A DNA stretch of 64,000 nt from Pantoea sp. A4 (lineage in GTDB: Bacteria > Pseudomonadota > Gammaproteobacteria > Enterobacterales > Enterobacteriaceae): NCBI RefSeq assembly GCF_000295955.2, contig NZ_ALXE01000018.1:1-64000 (forward strand). Reading direction: 5' to 3'. The first letter of the stretch is position 1, and each line of letters begins with the position of its first letter. Below are positions 47,896 to 58,100 of this stretch, piece after piece. The notes beneath the pieces are model-generated. The model was not told the origin of the DNA. It saw only the letters and a list, made by a program, of their open reading frames with translations, and did not search any database. The position numbers were made by a program, and so were the translations under genes.

Positions 47896-48084
47896 TCAAA
47901 CCGGACCATCGTTGCGCTCCAGCGTCAAAATCTCACAAACAATCTTCCCCAACACGATCACATCTTCCAGCGCTTCACCCTCTATCGCTTCGCCGTCTTC
48001 AGTGATCTGGCTCTTTGGGTAGTATTTGCCGATCAACCGGTAGCCCGGACAAATTATTAATCGACAAAGACTACCTGCATCTTT
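47896..48084 (-). pseudogene. gene remnant at prophage left end
   Basis: An open frame without a start codon runs from just after the LamG-like gene stop to a TGA at 47896. It encodes about 60 residues, including PGYRLIGKYYPKSQI and EDVIVLGKIVCEIL. Codon use looks coding, so this is the 3' end of a gene whose front is missing. It might be a repressor-like phage gene, but I do not recognise it. It happens to be in frame with the upstream tail gene after its stop. The inner copy of the imperfect repeat (47905-47968) is its last part. Confidence 0.5.
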
Positions 48085-48843
48085 TTAAACGGTAATGCCC
48101 AGTCGGGAAGCCCGCGTACGCATCAGTGCAGCAACTTTGCTCACTTCATCATCCGTCAGGTATGAACTGAAAATGATGATCTGGGATACATCAACCTGAC
48201 CGGCAAAGCTCCCATAACCGCTGCCGACACGAATGGTGTTTGTCGTCGGTACGCGCTTCGTTGCCGTGGACGAACTCCCGGTAATTCCCGACGTGAGATT
48301 TTTATACTGTGAGACAAGGGTGTCGCTTCCGCGAAGCACTCTTAAGGCCCAGGTGTTAATCGTCTCAGTCAGAAAGGCCTGGGCGCTTGTCACACCACTG
48401 CCAGTGCCGTCATCCCGACAGACCCCGGATGAAGTTCTGTTGGGGTACTGGTTAAACATGCTGATGCCGTAACTGGTCGGATACCCGGACAGGGATGCAG
48501 GGCCAGTGAACGTCCCGAAGTGCATCGGCGTCGTTGCGCCCGTTGTGGCCGGGCTGCCATCAGGCACTGAGACTGCCTTCGAAATCAGCATGACGGTAAA
48601 TTCTGCCGTTTCTTTAATGTCCGTCTGAAGGTAGGAGGCATTACCGGTGAATCTCGCATAGTTAGTGCCTACCGTTGGTGCGCCGACAATTGCGCCATTC
48701 CCCTTGCCTGGAGCACGGTTGAACGCAATACGGTCAAGGGCCGTATCAAAGCAGAACCAGCCTTCCAGACCCCGCGCTACGGGTGGAGAAACCTTCGTGT
48801 ACCACGGTGCTACTGAACCCACTGAAATTAATTCCACGCCCAT
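48085..48843 (-). CDS. phage LamG/concanavalin-like tail protein
   Basis: 252 aa. Jelly-roll character: GLEGWFCFDTALDRIAFNR, NASYLQTDIKETAEFTVMLI, and IRVGSGYGSFAGQVDVSQIIIFSSYLTDDEVSKVAALM, which is the typical LamG end. It probably binds a surface glycan as a distal tail or spike-associated component. It follows the tail spike gene by 19 bp on the same strand. Confidence 0.7.
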   Translation of the reverse strand: MGVELISVGSVAPWYTKVSPPVARGLEGWFCFDTALDRIAFNRAPGKGNGAIVGAPTVGTNYARFTGNASYLQTDIKETAEFTVMLISKAVSVPDGSPATTGATTPMHFGTFTGPASLSGYPTSYGISMFNQYPNRTSSGVCRDDGTGSGVTSAQAFLTETINTWALRVLRGSDTLVSQYKNLTSGITGSSSTATKRVPTTNTIRVGSGYGSFAGQVDVSQIIIFSSYLTDDEVSKVAALMRTRASRLGITV

Positions 48844-48862
48844 AATATTTTTCCTTTCTTTA

Positions 48863-50653
48863 TTAAATTAAATTGAGATACGTCGCCGCAACATAGGGGG
48901 CAAGTGACTGGTATAAATGTGGTCGGCCTGATTCATAGGGGTGCACGGCATCAGCCCATGTCAGTTTTCCGAAGCCGGTATCCGGATCTACACCCGTGAA
49001 TGTCCGGCGATAGCCGTTGTCGGTGTTCAGGAAGGCCCAGGTCGGCGCAATCATGGTTTTCGTGTCGGCTCGCTGCGTATTCACTACTCCCATGGCACGC
49101 AGGATTTTGGTGTACTTCGTGGACCAGAGGGCATTCCGTTCCGTATCCATTGCGGTCGGCGGAAGCATTCGGATGATTTTCGCGTTGGGCCATGCCGCTC
49201 TGAGCCGGTTGAGGATCAGCGCCTCACTGTCCAGCACGTTGCTATAGATTTCAGCCTCCGGCCTGTCGCGCACATCGTTAGTCCCCACGCTGTAAATAAT
49301 CACGTCCGGCGCAGTCAGAGAGAATCGGGTGGCATAGAAAGCAAAATCCAGCACCCAGCCGTTGCGGATGATATCCGCCGGGTCATCGCTCGTTGCTACC
49401 CGTAGGAAAGGATTTTGCGGCCACTTCGTGGTTTTGTCTTGTGCCAGGTAAGCAGCTTCTGCACCCGGCTGAACAATGCTGATCCGGTCTGTCACAGCAC
49501 CCGTAAAATCGCCGGACTCCCATCCCTCACGACATTCTGCAAGCGCGCCGGAAGCATCATTGGCATCGCTCACTAATCGGGATGTATTCAGCGTCCCAAT
49601 GTATTTCGCTGTGTAGCCTTTTTCAGAGAGATATTGAGAGAGGTAAAGCGGCCCCTGCCGGTTACCAATGCTGTCGCCAATCATCAGGATGTTGATGTCA
49701 GTGCTGGTCGTGGATGCCGGTACCGGAATTAAATCAACCAGCGCGCCATAGCGACCGTCTGTCGCATTCTCCGGCCGGAGATTCAGGACGGCCTGGCTAC
49801 CGTAGGAATCAATATCAACCTTCAGCTCGCCATAGCCTGATAGCTGTGCGGGCGTAGTCAGCGATCCGATTGATGCCAGAATATCAGCGGCCGCCAGCCG
49901 ATCTGAAACCAGCGAGGGAACATGGATGTTCACCGCCTCCCCGGCAAAGGCCGCTATTTTTCTGGAGCCGAAGAATACGCCATCGTCCAGAGTGGAACTG
50001 CCTGCCAGAACAGGCGCTTCACCGGGATCAGAAATGTCCTGCAGGATAGCGCCTTCACTATCAATCACGCGGATTCCCGGTAGCGGTGAATAACGCATCC
50101 GCAGCGGACCGATATCCAGGCCACTGTCGTCGGCATAAATCAGCCGACCTCCCTCCTCATCTCCACCCAGTGACGTGATACCGCTGGTGGAGCGGACGGT
50201 ATGAAACAGGTCGGATATCTCGGTGCTGCTGTACTTCCTTAAAATCCCACCCTCTTCATCTACCAGAACTTCATACAGCAGCGCGGCGTCATTCTTGTTG
50301 ATCAGGGCCATCAATGCGGTGACCTGCTCAAGCTGAGCAGGATGAAACGATGTGATCGCCCAGGACGTGCCATCCCATATCCAGTAGCTACCGGTGCCCG
50401 TGTCTATTGCCAGCACGTTGGGTGATTCAGGGACATACGCCAGTAGCGCGGCTTCGTTCGCAAAAGCGAGTGCGCCACCGTTGTCTTTGAAGTTTTTAAG
50501 CGCACCATAAAGCGTCTCGCGCTTGACACCAAACCGGTCTTCCCAGGTCGGGTTCGCCGTATCATTAACGGCTAAATCCAGATTCTCCGCGTTGTCGAAT
50601 AAATCTTTGGGTGCAGAAGACCCCAGCGCGTTGCCGGTTTTATACGTTGTCAT
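48863..50653 (-). CDS. phage tail spike with SGNH hydrolase domain
   Basis: 596 aa. The N-terminal 110 residues (YKTGNALGSSAPKDLFDNAENLD, then YWIWDGTSW) are the particle-binding region seen in many enterobacterial tail spikes. The C-terminal part (about 320-590) is an SGNH/GDSL esterase: block I IGDSIG, a GTND block, and DAVHPY with the catalytic Asp-His. It probably deacylates capsule or O-antigen sugars at the cell surface. Confidence 0.85.
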   Translation of the reverse strand: MTTYKTGNALGSSAPKDLFDNAENLDLAVNDTANPTWEDRFGVKRETLYGALKNFKDNGGALAFANEAALLAYVPESPNVLAIDTGTGSYWIWDGTSWAITSFHPAQLEQVTALMALINKNDAALLYEVLVDEEGGILRKYSSTEISDLFHTVRSTSGITSLGGDEEGGRLIYADDSGLDIGPLRMRYSPLPGIRVIDSEGAILQDISDPGEAPVLAGSSTLDDGVFFGSRKIAAFAGEAVNIHVPSLVSDRLAAADILASIGSLTTPAQLSGYGELKVDIDSYGSQAVLNLRPENATDGRYGALVDLIPVPASTTSTDINILMIGDSIGNRQGPLYLSQYLSEKGYTAKYIGTLNTSRLVSDANDASGALAECREGWESGDFTGAVTDRISIVQPGAEAAYLAQDKTTKWPQNPFLRVATSDDPADIIRNGWVLDFAFYATRFSLTAPDVIIYSVGTNDVRDRPEAEIYSNVLDSEALILNRLRAAWPNAKIIRMLPPTAMDTERNALWSTKYTKILRAMGVVNTQRADTKTMIAPTWAFLNTDNGYRRTFTGVDPDTGFGKLTWADAVHPYESGRPHLYQSLAPYVAATYLNLI

Positions 50654-50674
50654 GCAAGCCTCATAAAAGAAAAA

Positions 50675-50690
50675 ACCCGCCGAAGCGGGT
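50675..50690 (-). terminator. UUCG-loop terminator after tip protein gene
   Basis: On the minus strand: stem ACCCGC / GCGGGT, loop TTCG, followed by six T. It lies between the TipJ-like gene and the tail spike gene, so the spike may depend on antitermination or its own promoter. Confidence 0.85.
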
Positions 50691-50696
50691 CATAAA

Positions 50697-53600
50697 TCAG
50701 GTAACGTCACCGGGATAGGTGGCGTCATCATATTGATAGAGTCTGGGGGTGTACTGGCTGGCGGTAACCTGTGTTGTGCCATCGCTTCCGGGGGCGATTT
50801 CAGTTAACAGGGCGTCGTAATAGCTGCGCTCAGAACTGCAGAAAATAAGCCGTGGCGGCTCAATTGCCGGGTCATCCATGATCCACTCGTCGTAACGCAG
50901 CGCCGATGTCAGCGCCAGCGATAGGGTGTAGTCATCCACTCTTGTCGGCACCAGCAGCTGTGTAGCGCTACCATCCTGTAGCCGGATCAGGCAGCGCGGA
51001 TTACTGAATGACCAGTCAGGCGGCTCACTCAGTTCCAGTACAAGAGATGAGCCCGAAACGGATGCACCGACCACCAGGCAGCTCAGCGTGTTATTGCCCG
51101 GTATGTCATCCGTCAGCACAATCCTGTCCATATACTCGTAGCAGCGCGGATCAAGCTCACAGGTTGTGGTATGTGTCAGCCGCTGGTAGAGATACTTCAT
51201 CAGCCGACGCATGCCGATTCGATAAGCCCGGTCCTGATCCAGTACGCCATCCAGCGTGTACTTTTCCACTTTTACTGGGGTCGGATTATCACTGGTCCGG
51301 CATTGCACAGTTTCTTCCGCCCAGGTCGTGCCATTGATATAAGTGACATCCACCCCGTCGTAGTCATCCTTCGAGGGTGCGGAGAACGCGGTCTGCAGCG
51401 CTTCCGTTGTTTCCTGGGGGGATATTGCGCCTACCCAGTTTTTTATGCCCTCCCGTCCGGCAGAAGCCAGGCCATCAGACAGCAGGAAATACCCCATGCC
51501 GGCATTGGTAATCGACTGGAGAATATCAAGGGCTGAGGTGTTGTCATCACTGGCGGCAAAGTCGAAAGTTTCCCCTCTGGGTGTCCAGTAGGTACTTTCC
51601 AGTGCCGAGATGGTTGCCGTGTCGATGCCAGTGATGCCCAGGCTGTTCATCACGTGCATCATTGCGCCGCTTATCGATCTCGATGGATAACCCGTATAAA
51701 GCCGGGTGGCCTCAAGATTAACGCGGCGATCTGACTGTGACGCCAGGCGGTTGCCGGTGCGGATGGTCAGGGCTATCGTGGTAACGTTTGCGTAACTTGC
51801 CGGCCGTTTGGCCAGGCGGGACCTTAGCGCCTGCCAGTAAAGTCCATTAACTGTTCTGGCTCCACCTATCTTAGTCGTGCGGCGTGCACGTACTTCATAT
51901 TGCGCTGCAGTAAGACCGCTGATCCGCTTAGTGTAGCCATGCCCGTTCGCCGTTTGGCCCTTGAAGTCATATGACGCAGTTTTCCATGCGCCACCTGCAG
52001 AAGCATCTCTGTATTGAACCTGTACATGTACAGTGTGCGACTGAGAGTCGCCGTTACTTTTGTACTGAATGTGACCGTTAGGGAAAATGAAATTGTTCTC
52101 AATGACCGTTGTGGTTTCACCATCTGGACAGGCCATAAAGGGACCCAGCCAGTTTTCCGCATCATTATCGCCTGATACCGAACCATCCAGTACCGTTCGG
52201 GCCGTGAACCCAGGCCATGACGGATCGGGTTCCGTTCCACCGCTGCTTGTATTACGCAGGCGATTAACGGTAATCGTGCTTTCGTCTACACCGGTAATCA
52301 CATACTGGCCTGTGCCATACATCAGTGAGAGGCGTTCTGTCCCTATTGGGAGGCCAGCAAATGCCTTGCCGGTCGCAGAATCATAGGCAAGCGTCACATT
52401 TGCCTGAACGCCCGCCGCGCCGCCGCTTGATGCTGTTCCAGCGGTATTGATCGGAGCATCACCAAAAACAGATACCGGAAGCGAAGAATTAACGATAGTG
52501 CTACCAACGAAGGGGCTCGACTCTTCCTGTATCAGCACGCGACCGGAATTGTCGATCGCTACCAGGCCTGAACCCGTCAACGCGTCAGTGATGGCATCCA
52601 CCAGGCCGCTCATGTTGATGTAGTCGGCCACCAGGTTAATGGTATAGGTCGCGCCCTGCCAGGTGATGGTGAATGTGTAACTGCTTCCGCTAAAGTCATA
52701 CGTGGTCGGCGCTGCACTTGCGGAAATACTGGCAGCGTTACCACCTACCCCCGGTACCGGGGCCACCGCCTCTGTATAAGATGCAATAAACAAGCTGTAA
52801 CTGTTGTCGTTGTAGATCAGTGTCACCGGCATCCCTAAAACTGGTACCAGTTCCGTCAGATCGCCATAGATAACGCTGTAACCACCCGCCGCACTAATCA
52901 CATAGCTGTCGGGTGCTACAACCGTCAGGACGGTTCCCTCAACCCATGAACTCGGCACGCTGATGTCATCTGAGCTGTCATCATCATCGTCATTTTCATT
53001 GGTAACGCCGATCAGCGTAATGGTTTCTTCACTGAAGAGGACGGCTGCCGAATTCACATAAATGCTGTCTGGCGCGGTGGAGTTGGTATCGAGGCCACTG
53101 CCGCTATTCGTGCCCCCTACCTCCGTAGACGACCACCAGTTTTCACTGCGTACATCACCAGAAACCGTCGCACCAGGCTGATAAATCGAATAGCTGGCAT
53201 CGCTGCCAAAGCTGGCTAACGGCGTGGTGCCGATTCGTATTCCTGACTGGGGAATGTTGAACGTGCCTACCCCAACGCAAAGAAACATCGTAGTGATGAA
53301 ATTCTCCGGTGTGTCAGCATCAAACCGGGATATCGGTGGCAACACATAGTCAGGGTAAACGCGGTATTTCCCGAAAATCTCCCTGATAGGGTCGCCAAGG
53401 CTCGCTGTGTTGGCTTTTGCCGGATTGAGGTTTAGGGCATCTCCGCTCTGCTGACTCGCTGTGTCAGTATTTAGCGTGCTCATCATGTAGATGGAGTATG
53501 CCGCTGAGGCTACAGCAATAGCGACTGCTGTCCATACAACCCATGCAGGAGCGGCCGCATACGGCACCGGATAAATTTTGATATCACTGTCAGCGCTGAT

Positions 53601-53786
53601 AACAAAACTTCCCCAGAGATCTGGCGACAACCCAATGCCATCAACTTCAATTGAGATTGGTTGAGTCACATCACTTCGATAGCCCGTGACGTTCTCATAC
53701 AACCACTGCTCAATCGTTCCTTGCCAGTGTTGATGGGTTTCCAGCGGTTCGCCTGGCAGGCGTGAAGGATAAATGCGGATCGTCAC
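50697..53786 (-). CDS. TipJ-like host specificity/tail tip protein
   Basis: 1029 aa. Central tail tip protein of the lambda J/TipJ type. Start MTIRIYPSRLPGEPLE, a hydrophobic stretch WVVWTAVAIAVASAAYSIYMM (about 82-105), and LGDPIREIFGKYRVYPDYV are characteristic. It forms the tail tip hub and takes part in receptor binding and DNA passage. Its start overlaps the end of the NlpC-like gene by 4 bp. Confidence 0.88.
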   Translation of the reverse strand: MTIRIYPSRLPGEPLETHQHWQGTIEQWLYENVTGYRSDVTQPISIEVDGIGLSPDLWGSFVISADSDIKIYPVPYAAAPAWVVWTAVAIAVASAAYSIYMMSTLNTDTASQQSGDALNLNPAKANTASLGDPIREIFGKYRVYPDYVLPPISRFDADTPENFITTMFLCVGVGTFNIPQSGIRIGTTPLASFGSDASYSIYQPGATVSGDVRSENWWSSTEVGGTNSGSGLDTNSTAPDSIYVNSAAVLFSEETITLIGVTNENDDDDDSSDDISVPSSWVEGTVLTVVAPDSYVISAAGGYSVIYGDLTELVPVLGMPVTLIYNDNSYSLFIASYTEAVAPVPGVGGNAASISASAAPTTYDFSGSSYTFTITWQGATYTINLVADYINMSGLVDAITDALTGSGLVAIDNSGRVLIQEESSPFVGSTIVNSSLPVSVFGDAPINTAGTASSGGAAGVQANVTLAYDSATGKAFAGLPIGTERLSLMYGTGQYVITGVDESTITVNRLRNTSSGGTEPDPSWPGFTARTVLDGSVSGDNDAENWLGPFMACPDGETTTVIENNFIFPNGHIQYKSNGDSQSHTVHVQVQYRDASAGGAWKTASYDFKGQTANGHGYTKRISGLTAAQYEVRARRTTKIGGARTVNGLYWQALRSRLAKRPASYANVTTIALTIRTGNRLASQSDRRVNLEATRLYTGYPSRSISGAMMHVMNSLGITGIDTATISALESTYWTPRGETFDFAASDDNTSALDILQSITNAGMGYFLLSDGLASAGREGIKNWVGAISPQETTEALQTAFSAPSKDDYDGVDVTYINGTTWAEETVQCRTSDNPTPVKVEKYTLDGVLDQDRAYRIGMRRLMKYLYQRLTHTTTCELDPRCYEYMDRIVLTDDIPGNNTLSCLVVGASVSGSSLVLELSEPPDWSFSNPRCLIRLQDGSATQLLVPTRVDDYTLSLALTSALRYDEWIMDDPAIEPPRLIFCSSERSYYDALLTEIAPGSDGTTQVTASQYTPRLYQYDDATYPGDVT

Positions 53787-54163
53787 TGGTAATACTCCAC
53801 TTTTACGTATTGCCGTTCAAAACGATTCACAGGTAGCACGGTGACGTTCTTTTTCGGGTTAGATTCCATGACCTGAAGCTGGCCAGCCACCTCAACTACA
53901 ATGCCCAGATGGCTCACCATTCCTGCTGTGTAAACAGCGGCAACTGCCCCTTGACGGGGCTGACAGGGTTTCACGTTGCACTGAAAGTCCGAGCAGGCCC
54001 GTCCCATTGCATCTCCCTCCTTGAGGATGCCTTCAAAAAGAGGCCATTCAGGTAACCCCAAATCCCGGCGAACCTCGTGCACCAGCCCGTAACAGTCAAG
54101 CACCGGGTAAGCGCGTCCGCCCATCTGCCAGGTGACAGAAAGGTATTTATCCAGATTAATCAT
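53783..54163 (-). CDS. phage NlpC/P60-like tail peptidase
   Basis: 126 aa from the ATG at 54163 (AAGG at 7 nt). Catalytic Cys in VLDCYGLVHEV and His in VSHLGIVV, as in tail-tip NlpC/P60 proteins (lambda K C-terminal domain). It may cut peptidoglycan during infection or assist tip assembly. Coupled by 4-bp overlap to the TipJ-like gene. Confidence 0.85.
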   Translation of the reverse strand: MINLDKYLSVTWQMGGRAYPVLDCYGLVHEVRRDLGLPEWPLFEGILKEGDAMGRACSDFQCNVKPCQPRQGAVAAVYTAGMVSHLGIVVEVAGQLQVMESNPKKNVTVLPVNRFERQYVKVEYYQ

Positions 54164-54171
54164 GATGAACC

Positions 54172-54654
54172 TTAAGAGAGGTAGCGGAGACCCGGGAAGT
54201 TTGGCAGCGTGTATCGATAGCGCGGCCATGCAGTGTTCAAGACATTCATGTAGCCAGCGGTTATCTGAACTTCAGTTGAAGTCCAGTATCCTGACTTGAT
54301 AGCCAGCGTATAAGCGGTTGACGCTGGTGCCGTTAAATCCGTTGATACGTAATGCCTGTAGGTCAGTGTCGCTGAACTAAGTTCACTGAGAGCAGAGCGA
54401 ATAGCAGCTGAGACGGTGCCTTCAACATTGCTAATCGCAAATTGAAGATCCTGGGTTCCGTCCGCGTTTCTTGCCGGTAGCGCAATATCAATACCACAGG
54501 CAATGAAAGTCCGTGATGTTCCGTCTTCCAGCGTAGCTGTAATATCCTCATATCCCTTTGTCAGCCAGTAAGTATTCGTACCAACCACAATTTCGAGCGT
54601 TTCAATAATCACTTCCGATCCGCTGGAAGCGTAAAGCCTGTTCAGGATTGTCAT
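54172..54654 (-). CDS. phage minor tail protein, DUF1833 type
   Basis: 160 aa from the ATG at 54654, overlapping the previous stop (ATGA). Beta-rich; stretches SEVIIETLEI, TYWLTKGYEDITATLEDG and FAISNVEGTVSAAI fit the DUF1833 family that takes the lambda L-like place between M-like and NlpC-like genes. Structural tail tip component. Confidence 0.8.
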   Translation of the reverse strand: MTILNRLYASSGSEVIIETLEIVVGTNTYWLTKGYEDITATLEDGTSRTFIACGIDIALPARNADGTQDLQFAISNVEGTVSAAIRSALSELSSATLTYRHYVSTDLTAPASTAYTLAIKSGYWTSTEVQITAGYMNVLNTAWPRYRYTLPNFPGLRYLS

Positions 54655-55121
54655 GCTTCTGGCCACTCCCGGTTCATGGCTATATCGATAATGCTCTGAT
54701 CCATGATCATGTCTGGGAATTCACCCCAGCCAGGTGGCAGGATTGGCCGTTCCCAGAGCTCAAGCGTTGCCGTAAACTGCCAGCGCTCAAATCCAACCAG
54801 CGTCGGCCCTTGGTAAATATCTGTGAACCGGCAGACATAATCATCAACACCTAGAGGCGTGCGGATCCGCATGTTGAACCATGCCGCACCATCGCTGATA
54901 GCATCCCGGTGCCATGCTTCAAAGAGCTGAGACTGCTGCTCACTGAAGATCCACGTAACACCTACCTGAGTCGGTGTTGATGTATAGAGTCGCCGCTGCC
55001 TGGCCCGGCCGGAAGTTAGCTGCGTGCGAAGCAGAGGACTCGTTGGTTGATAACCGAGCCCAGTTCGCTGCGGCATTGAGAGGTATTTGTGGGGGTAGTT
55101 AATATCTGTCGTTATTGCCAT
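54651..55121 (-). CDS. phage minor tail protein (lambda M-like position)
   Basis: 156 aa. No firm family call. Contains WIFSEQQSQLFEAWHRDAISDGAAWFNMRI and WQFTATLELWERPI, typical of distal-tail proteins in this gene position. It lies between tape measure and DUF1833 genes, so it is probably a tail tip subunit. Confidence 0.7.
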   Translation of the reverse strand: MAITTDINYPHKYLSMPQRTGLGYQPTSPLLRTQLTSGRARQRRLYTSTPTQVGVTWIFSEQQSQLFEAWHRDAISDGAAWFNMRIRTPLGVDDYVCRFTDIYQGPTLVGFERWQFTATLELWERPILPPGWGEFPDMIMDQSIIDIAMNREWPEA

Positions 55122-55160
55122 TATTACCTCGCCAAATCTGGGAGCATTTATCAGAAAAAA

Positions 55161-58100
55161 TTATCCAACCCTATTTCTGGTGCTGAACGAGGTCTTTAAC
55201 GCCTTCGATGCCTGGCCCGTTCCTTTTGCCAGGTCACCAACCACCATCTGATAACCCTGCTTTGCCCCTTGTGCCGCTGCCTGCTGAATCAAAAGCAATG
55301 TCCGATCATCAGGATTGCCGTTGACCTGAATCGTCTGGTGAACCGTCTGGCCGCCGCCTCCCGCACCGCTGATATCCTTATTGCTGATCACCGAGCCGTT
55401 ATCACCTGGAATCATGTACTGGCTGCCATTACTGGCTTTGAAAATTTCCGGTTTTCCGCCTTCACCTACCTTGTACATGTTGCTGGCGCTGACTGGTCCG
55501 CCGTGTTCGCGTGCGCCAGCGATAGACATAGCTTTTGCCCCGGCCATAGCAGTTGTATATCCCGCCAGGCCAGCGGTCGCAGCGCCACCAGATGTAGCTA
55601 TCGATGCCGCCATTGCGGCCGGAGACCAAGAAGCTAAGAGCGTACCTGCAGCAGCTGTGCCTGCTAGCGTTGATGCTGCCAGGGCGGCAGTTGCTGTTGC
55701 CTGATTTGCTGCTGTAGCTGCGTCTTGTGCTGCTTGCCCCATAACCGCTGACATAACCCACTGCGTACCCATCTGTACCAGGCTGCTAACCACTCCATTA
55801 ATTACTGCAGTACCGAGATTGGCAAAAGCCTCTGAAAGACTCTGGGTTCCGTTCAGCAAGCCGGTGATCGCATTGGTTGCTCCACCGGATAGCGATTCAA
55901 TGGTTGTGGCCAGCATGGCGCTCGAGTTGCTTTGGGCTTTGAAAATGGCCCACTGTGCATTGATACGCTGCTGTTCATACTCAGTGTTAGCCGCGTTCAT
56001 CAGATCAAGCCCACGCTGCGTGATTTGGCCTTTTTGTGTTTCAAACTGCTGAATCAGCGCCAGCTTCTGAGCATTTTCATTAGCAAGCTGCTGCACAGGA
56101 TCAATAGCACCCTGCGCTTCCTGTAATGGGGTTACTCCAGCATTTTGCTTTGCCCTGATTTTGGCGAGATTTACCTGGTGCTCTTGCTCAAGTTGCTCAG
56201 CCGCAGCGTCATGCTGCTGCTGGGTTACGGTTTTTTTATCCAGAGCGAGCTTGAGTTCAGATACCTCTTTTTGGTAGCGATTATTTTCAGCATCTTCTGG
56301 CACCAGCTTGAGAGCTGTTGCTTGAGCTTTAATTGCCGCAGCCTTATCCCATATAGCTGCCGCATCAGCCTCAATTTGAGCAACCTGCTGCGGCGTAGGA
56401 TTGGTTAGCTTTTGCCGGGCTGCGAGTATGGCCTGCTCACGTGAAAGGTCACTCGTTGAGTCAGCTGATAAGGATGCCTTTTGGCTATATTCATCAAGCA
56501 CTCTTGCATTACGTTCAGCTTGGCTCGATGCCTTTTTAGCCTGTGATGTCGCTTCAGATGCAGCCTTTTTTCGATCTTTTTCTTCTTGCTGTAAGTCAAA
56601 GTTTTCACCCGCTATTCGACCCGCTGTATTAATTTGGTTCTGGTTTTGGGTGACCTTACTCTCTTCTATTTCTGCTTTCCTAACAGCTCTTAATCTCTCA
56701 TCCTTTATTTTGAGTAACTCATTTTGTTCTTTTAGATCCTGAATTCCAGCATCACCTTTGGCTGTAGGCTCAGAGATCTGGAGTGCATTAGGGTTAAATT
56801 GCTGCCCAGCCTGGTTGGCTCTGTTTATTTCGTCGGCGGTTGCGCCAAAGGCCTTGGCTACCGCCCCCTGGATTCTTTCGAGAGTTGTGCCCCTCTCGAT
56901 TAGCTTGTCATGGATACCCATGGCAGTGAGCATGTTGTTACTCAACGTAATCTGAGCATCGTCACGCAAATTTGTTGTATTAGTGAGCTTTGTTTCGGTA
57001 GTTTCCAGATCGCGCTGCTTTTGGTTAATCTGGTCAGTAAGTTGAGCAGCTCGCTGAAGTAAACCGTTTCCCTGCTCAATTGTTGTGCCATATTTTTTCC
57101 CTGAAGCTTCGGCTTCATCCCTTCGGATCGTCAATTCGGCAATTTCGGATTTAAGGTCAGCAACAACGTCCGTTTGACCTCTTATAGCTATATTGGCATC
57201 AGCTATAGTCCCTCTGAGGGAAGTATTACTCATGCTCTTAAGAGAGTCGTTTAGCTTATCAACGCCATCCGCGAAAGATAACGCTTCCTCCTTGGCTTGT
57301 TTTGACTGCTGCCAGAAATAATAAATAGCTGCTCCGGCTATCATCGCTATACCAGCGGGCCCGCCAATCAGATTCATACCGGCACGCAATAAAGCAACGG
57401 ATGAAGATGCCGCCCTTGTGGCAACAACCGTCGCCTCTTGTGAAGCGGTATAGACTCCATTTGCTACGGATGCGACCCCTGTTGCATCTGCAGTTGCAAG
57501 GCGAGCCGCACTAACCTGAGCCTCGGCGGTGGTAATTGCTGAAGCGCGAGCCTGAGCGGTGGCTGCTTCTGCTGCTGAAAGCCGAGCATTTAATGCAGCC
57601 GATGCTTGCTGCAACTGCGCCATTCTAGTCGCTGTAGCAATTCTTCCTTGATCCGTGATTTGCGCTCTTAACCTTTGCGTTTCAAGAACTTTCTCAGCAT
57701 CTATCTGCGCAATTGTAGTTCGGATTGAAGCCGCTTCCGCTTCTGCTAACTGGACCTCTGAAACCACCGAGGCATTTGTGGCCCTAATAGTCTTGAGTCG
57801 ACCCTCAGCAAGGTTCAGGGTCTGTATTGTTGCCGCCTTCTCCACTTCAGCTAATCGAAGTTTCGCACCAGCCTCCAACTCAGCGTCTTTTGCCGCTACG
57901 GCTGACGCTTTATTCGATGCAATAGTTGCAGCGGTATCTTTAACCTTAGCGGCAGTAGCCATAGCTAAAGCGCCAGCGAAACGGCTTCCCATCACAGCGG
58001 CTAGTGCGACGATCACACCGCTAATGGTGTCCAGATTTTGTGAAAGAGAGATCAGGTTGGTATTGAATGCCTTTATACCGGACGAAACAGTTGAGCTTTC

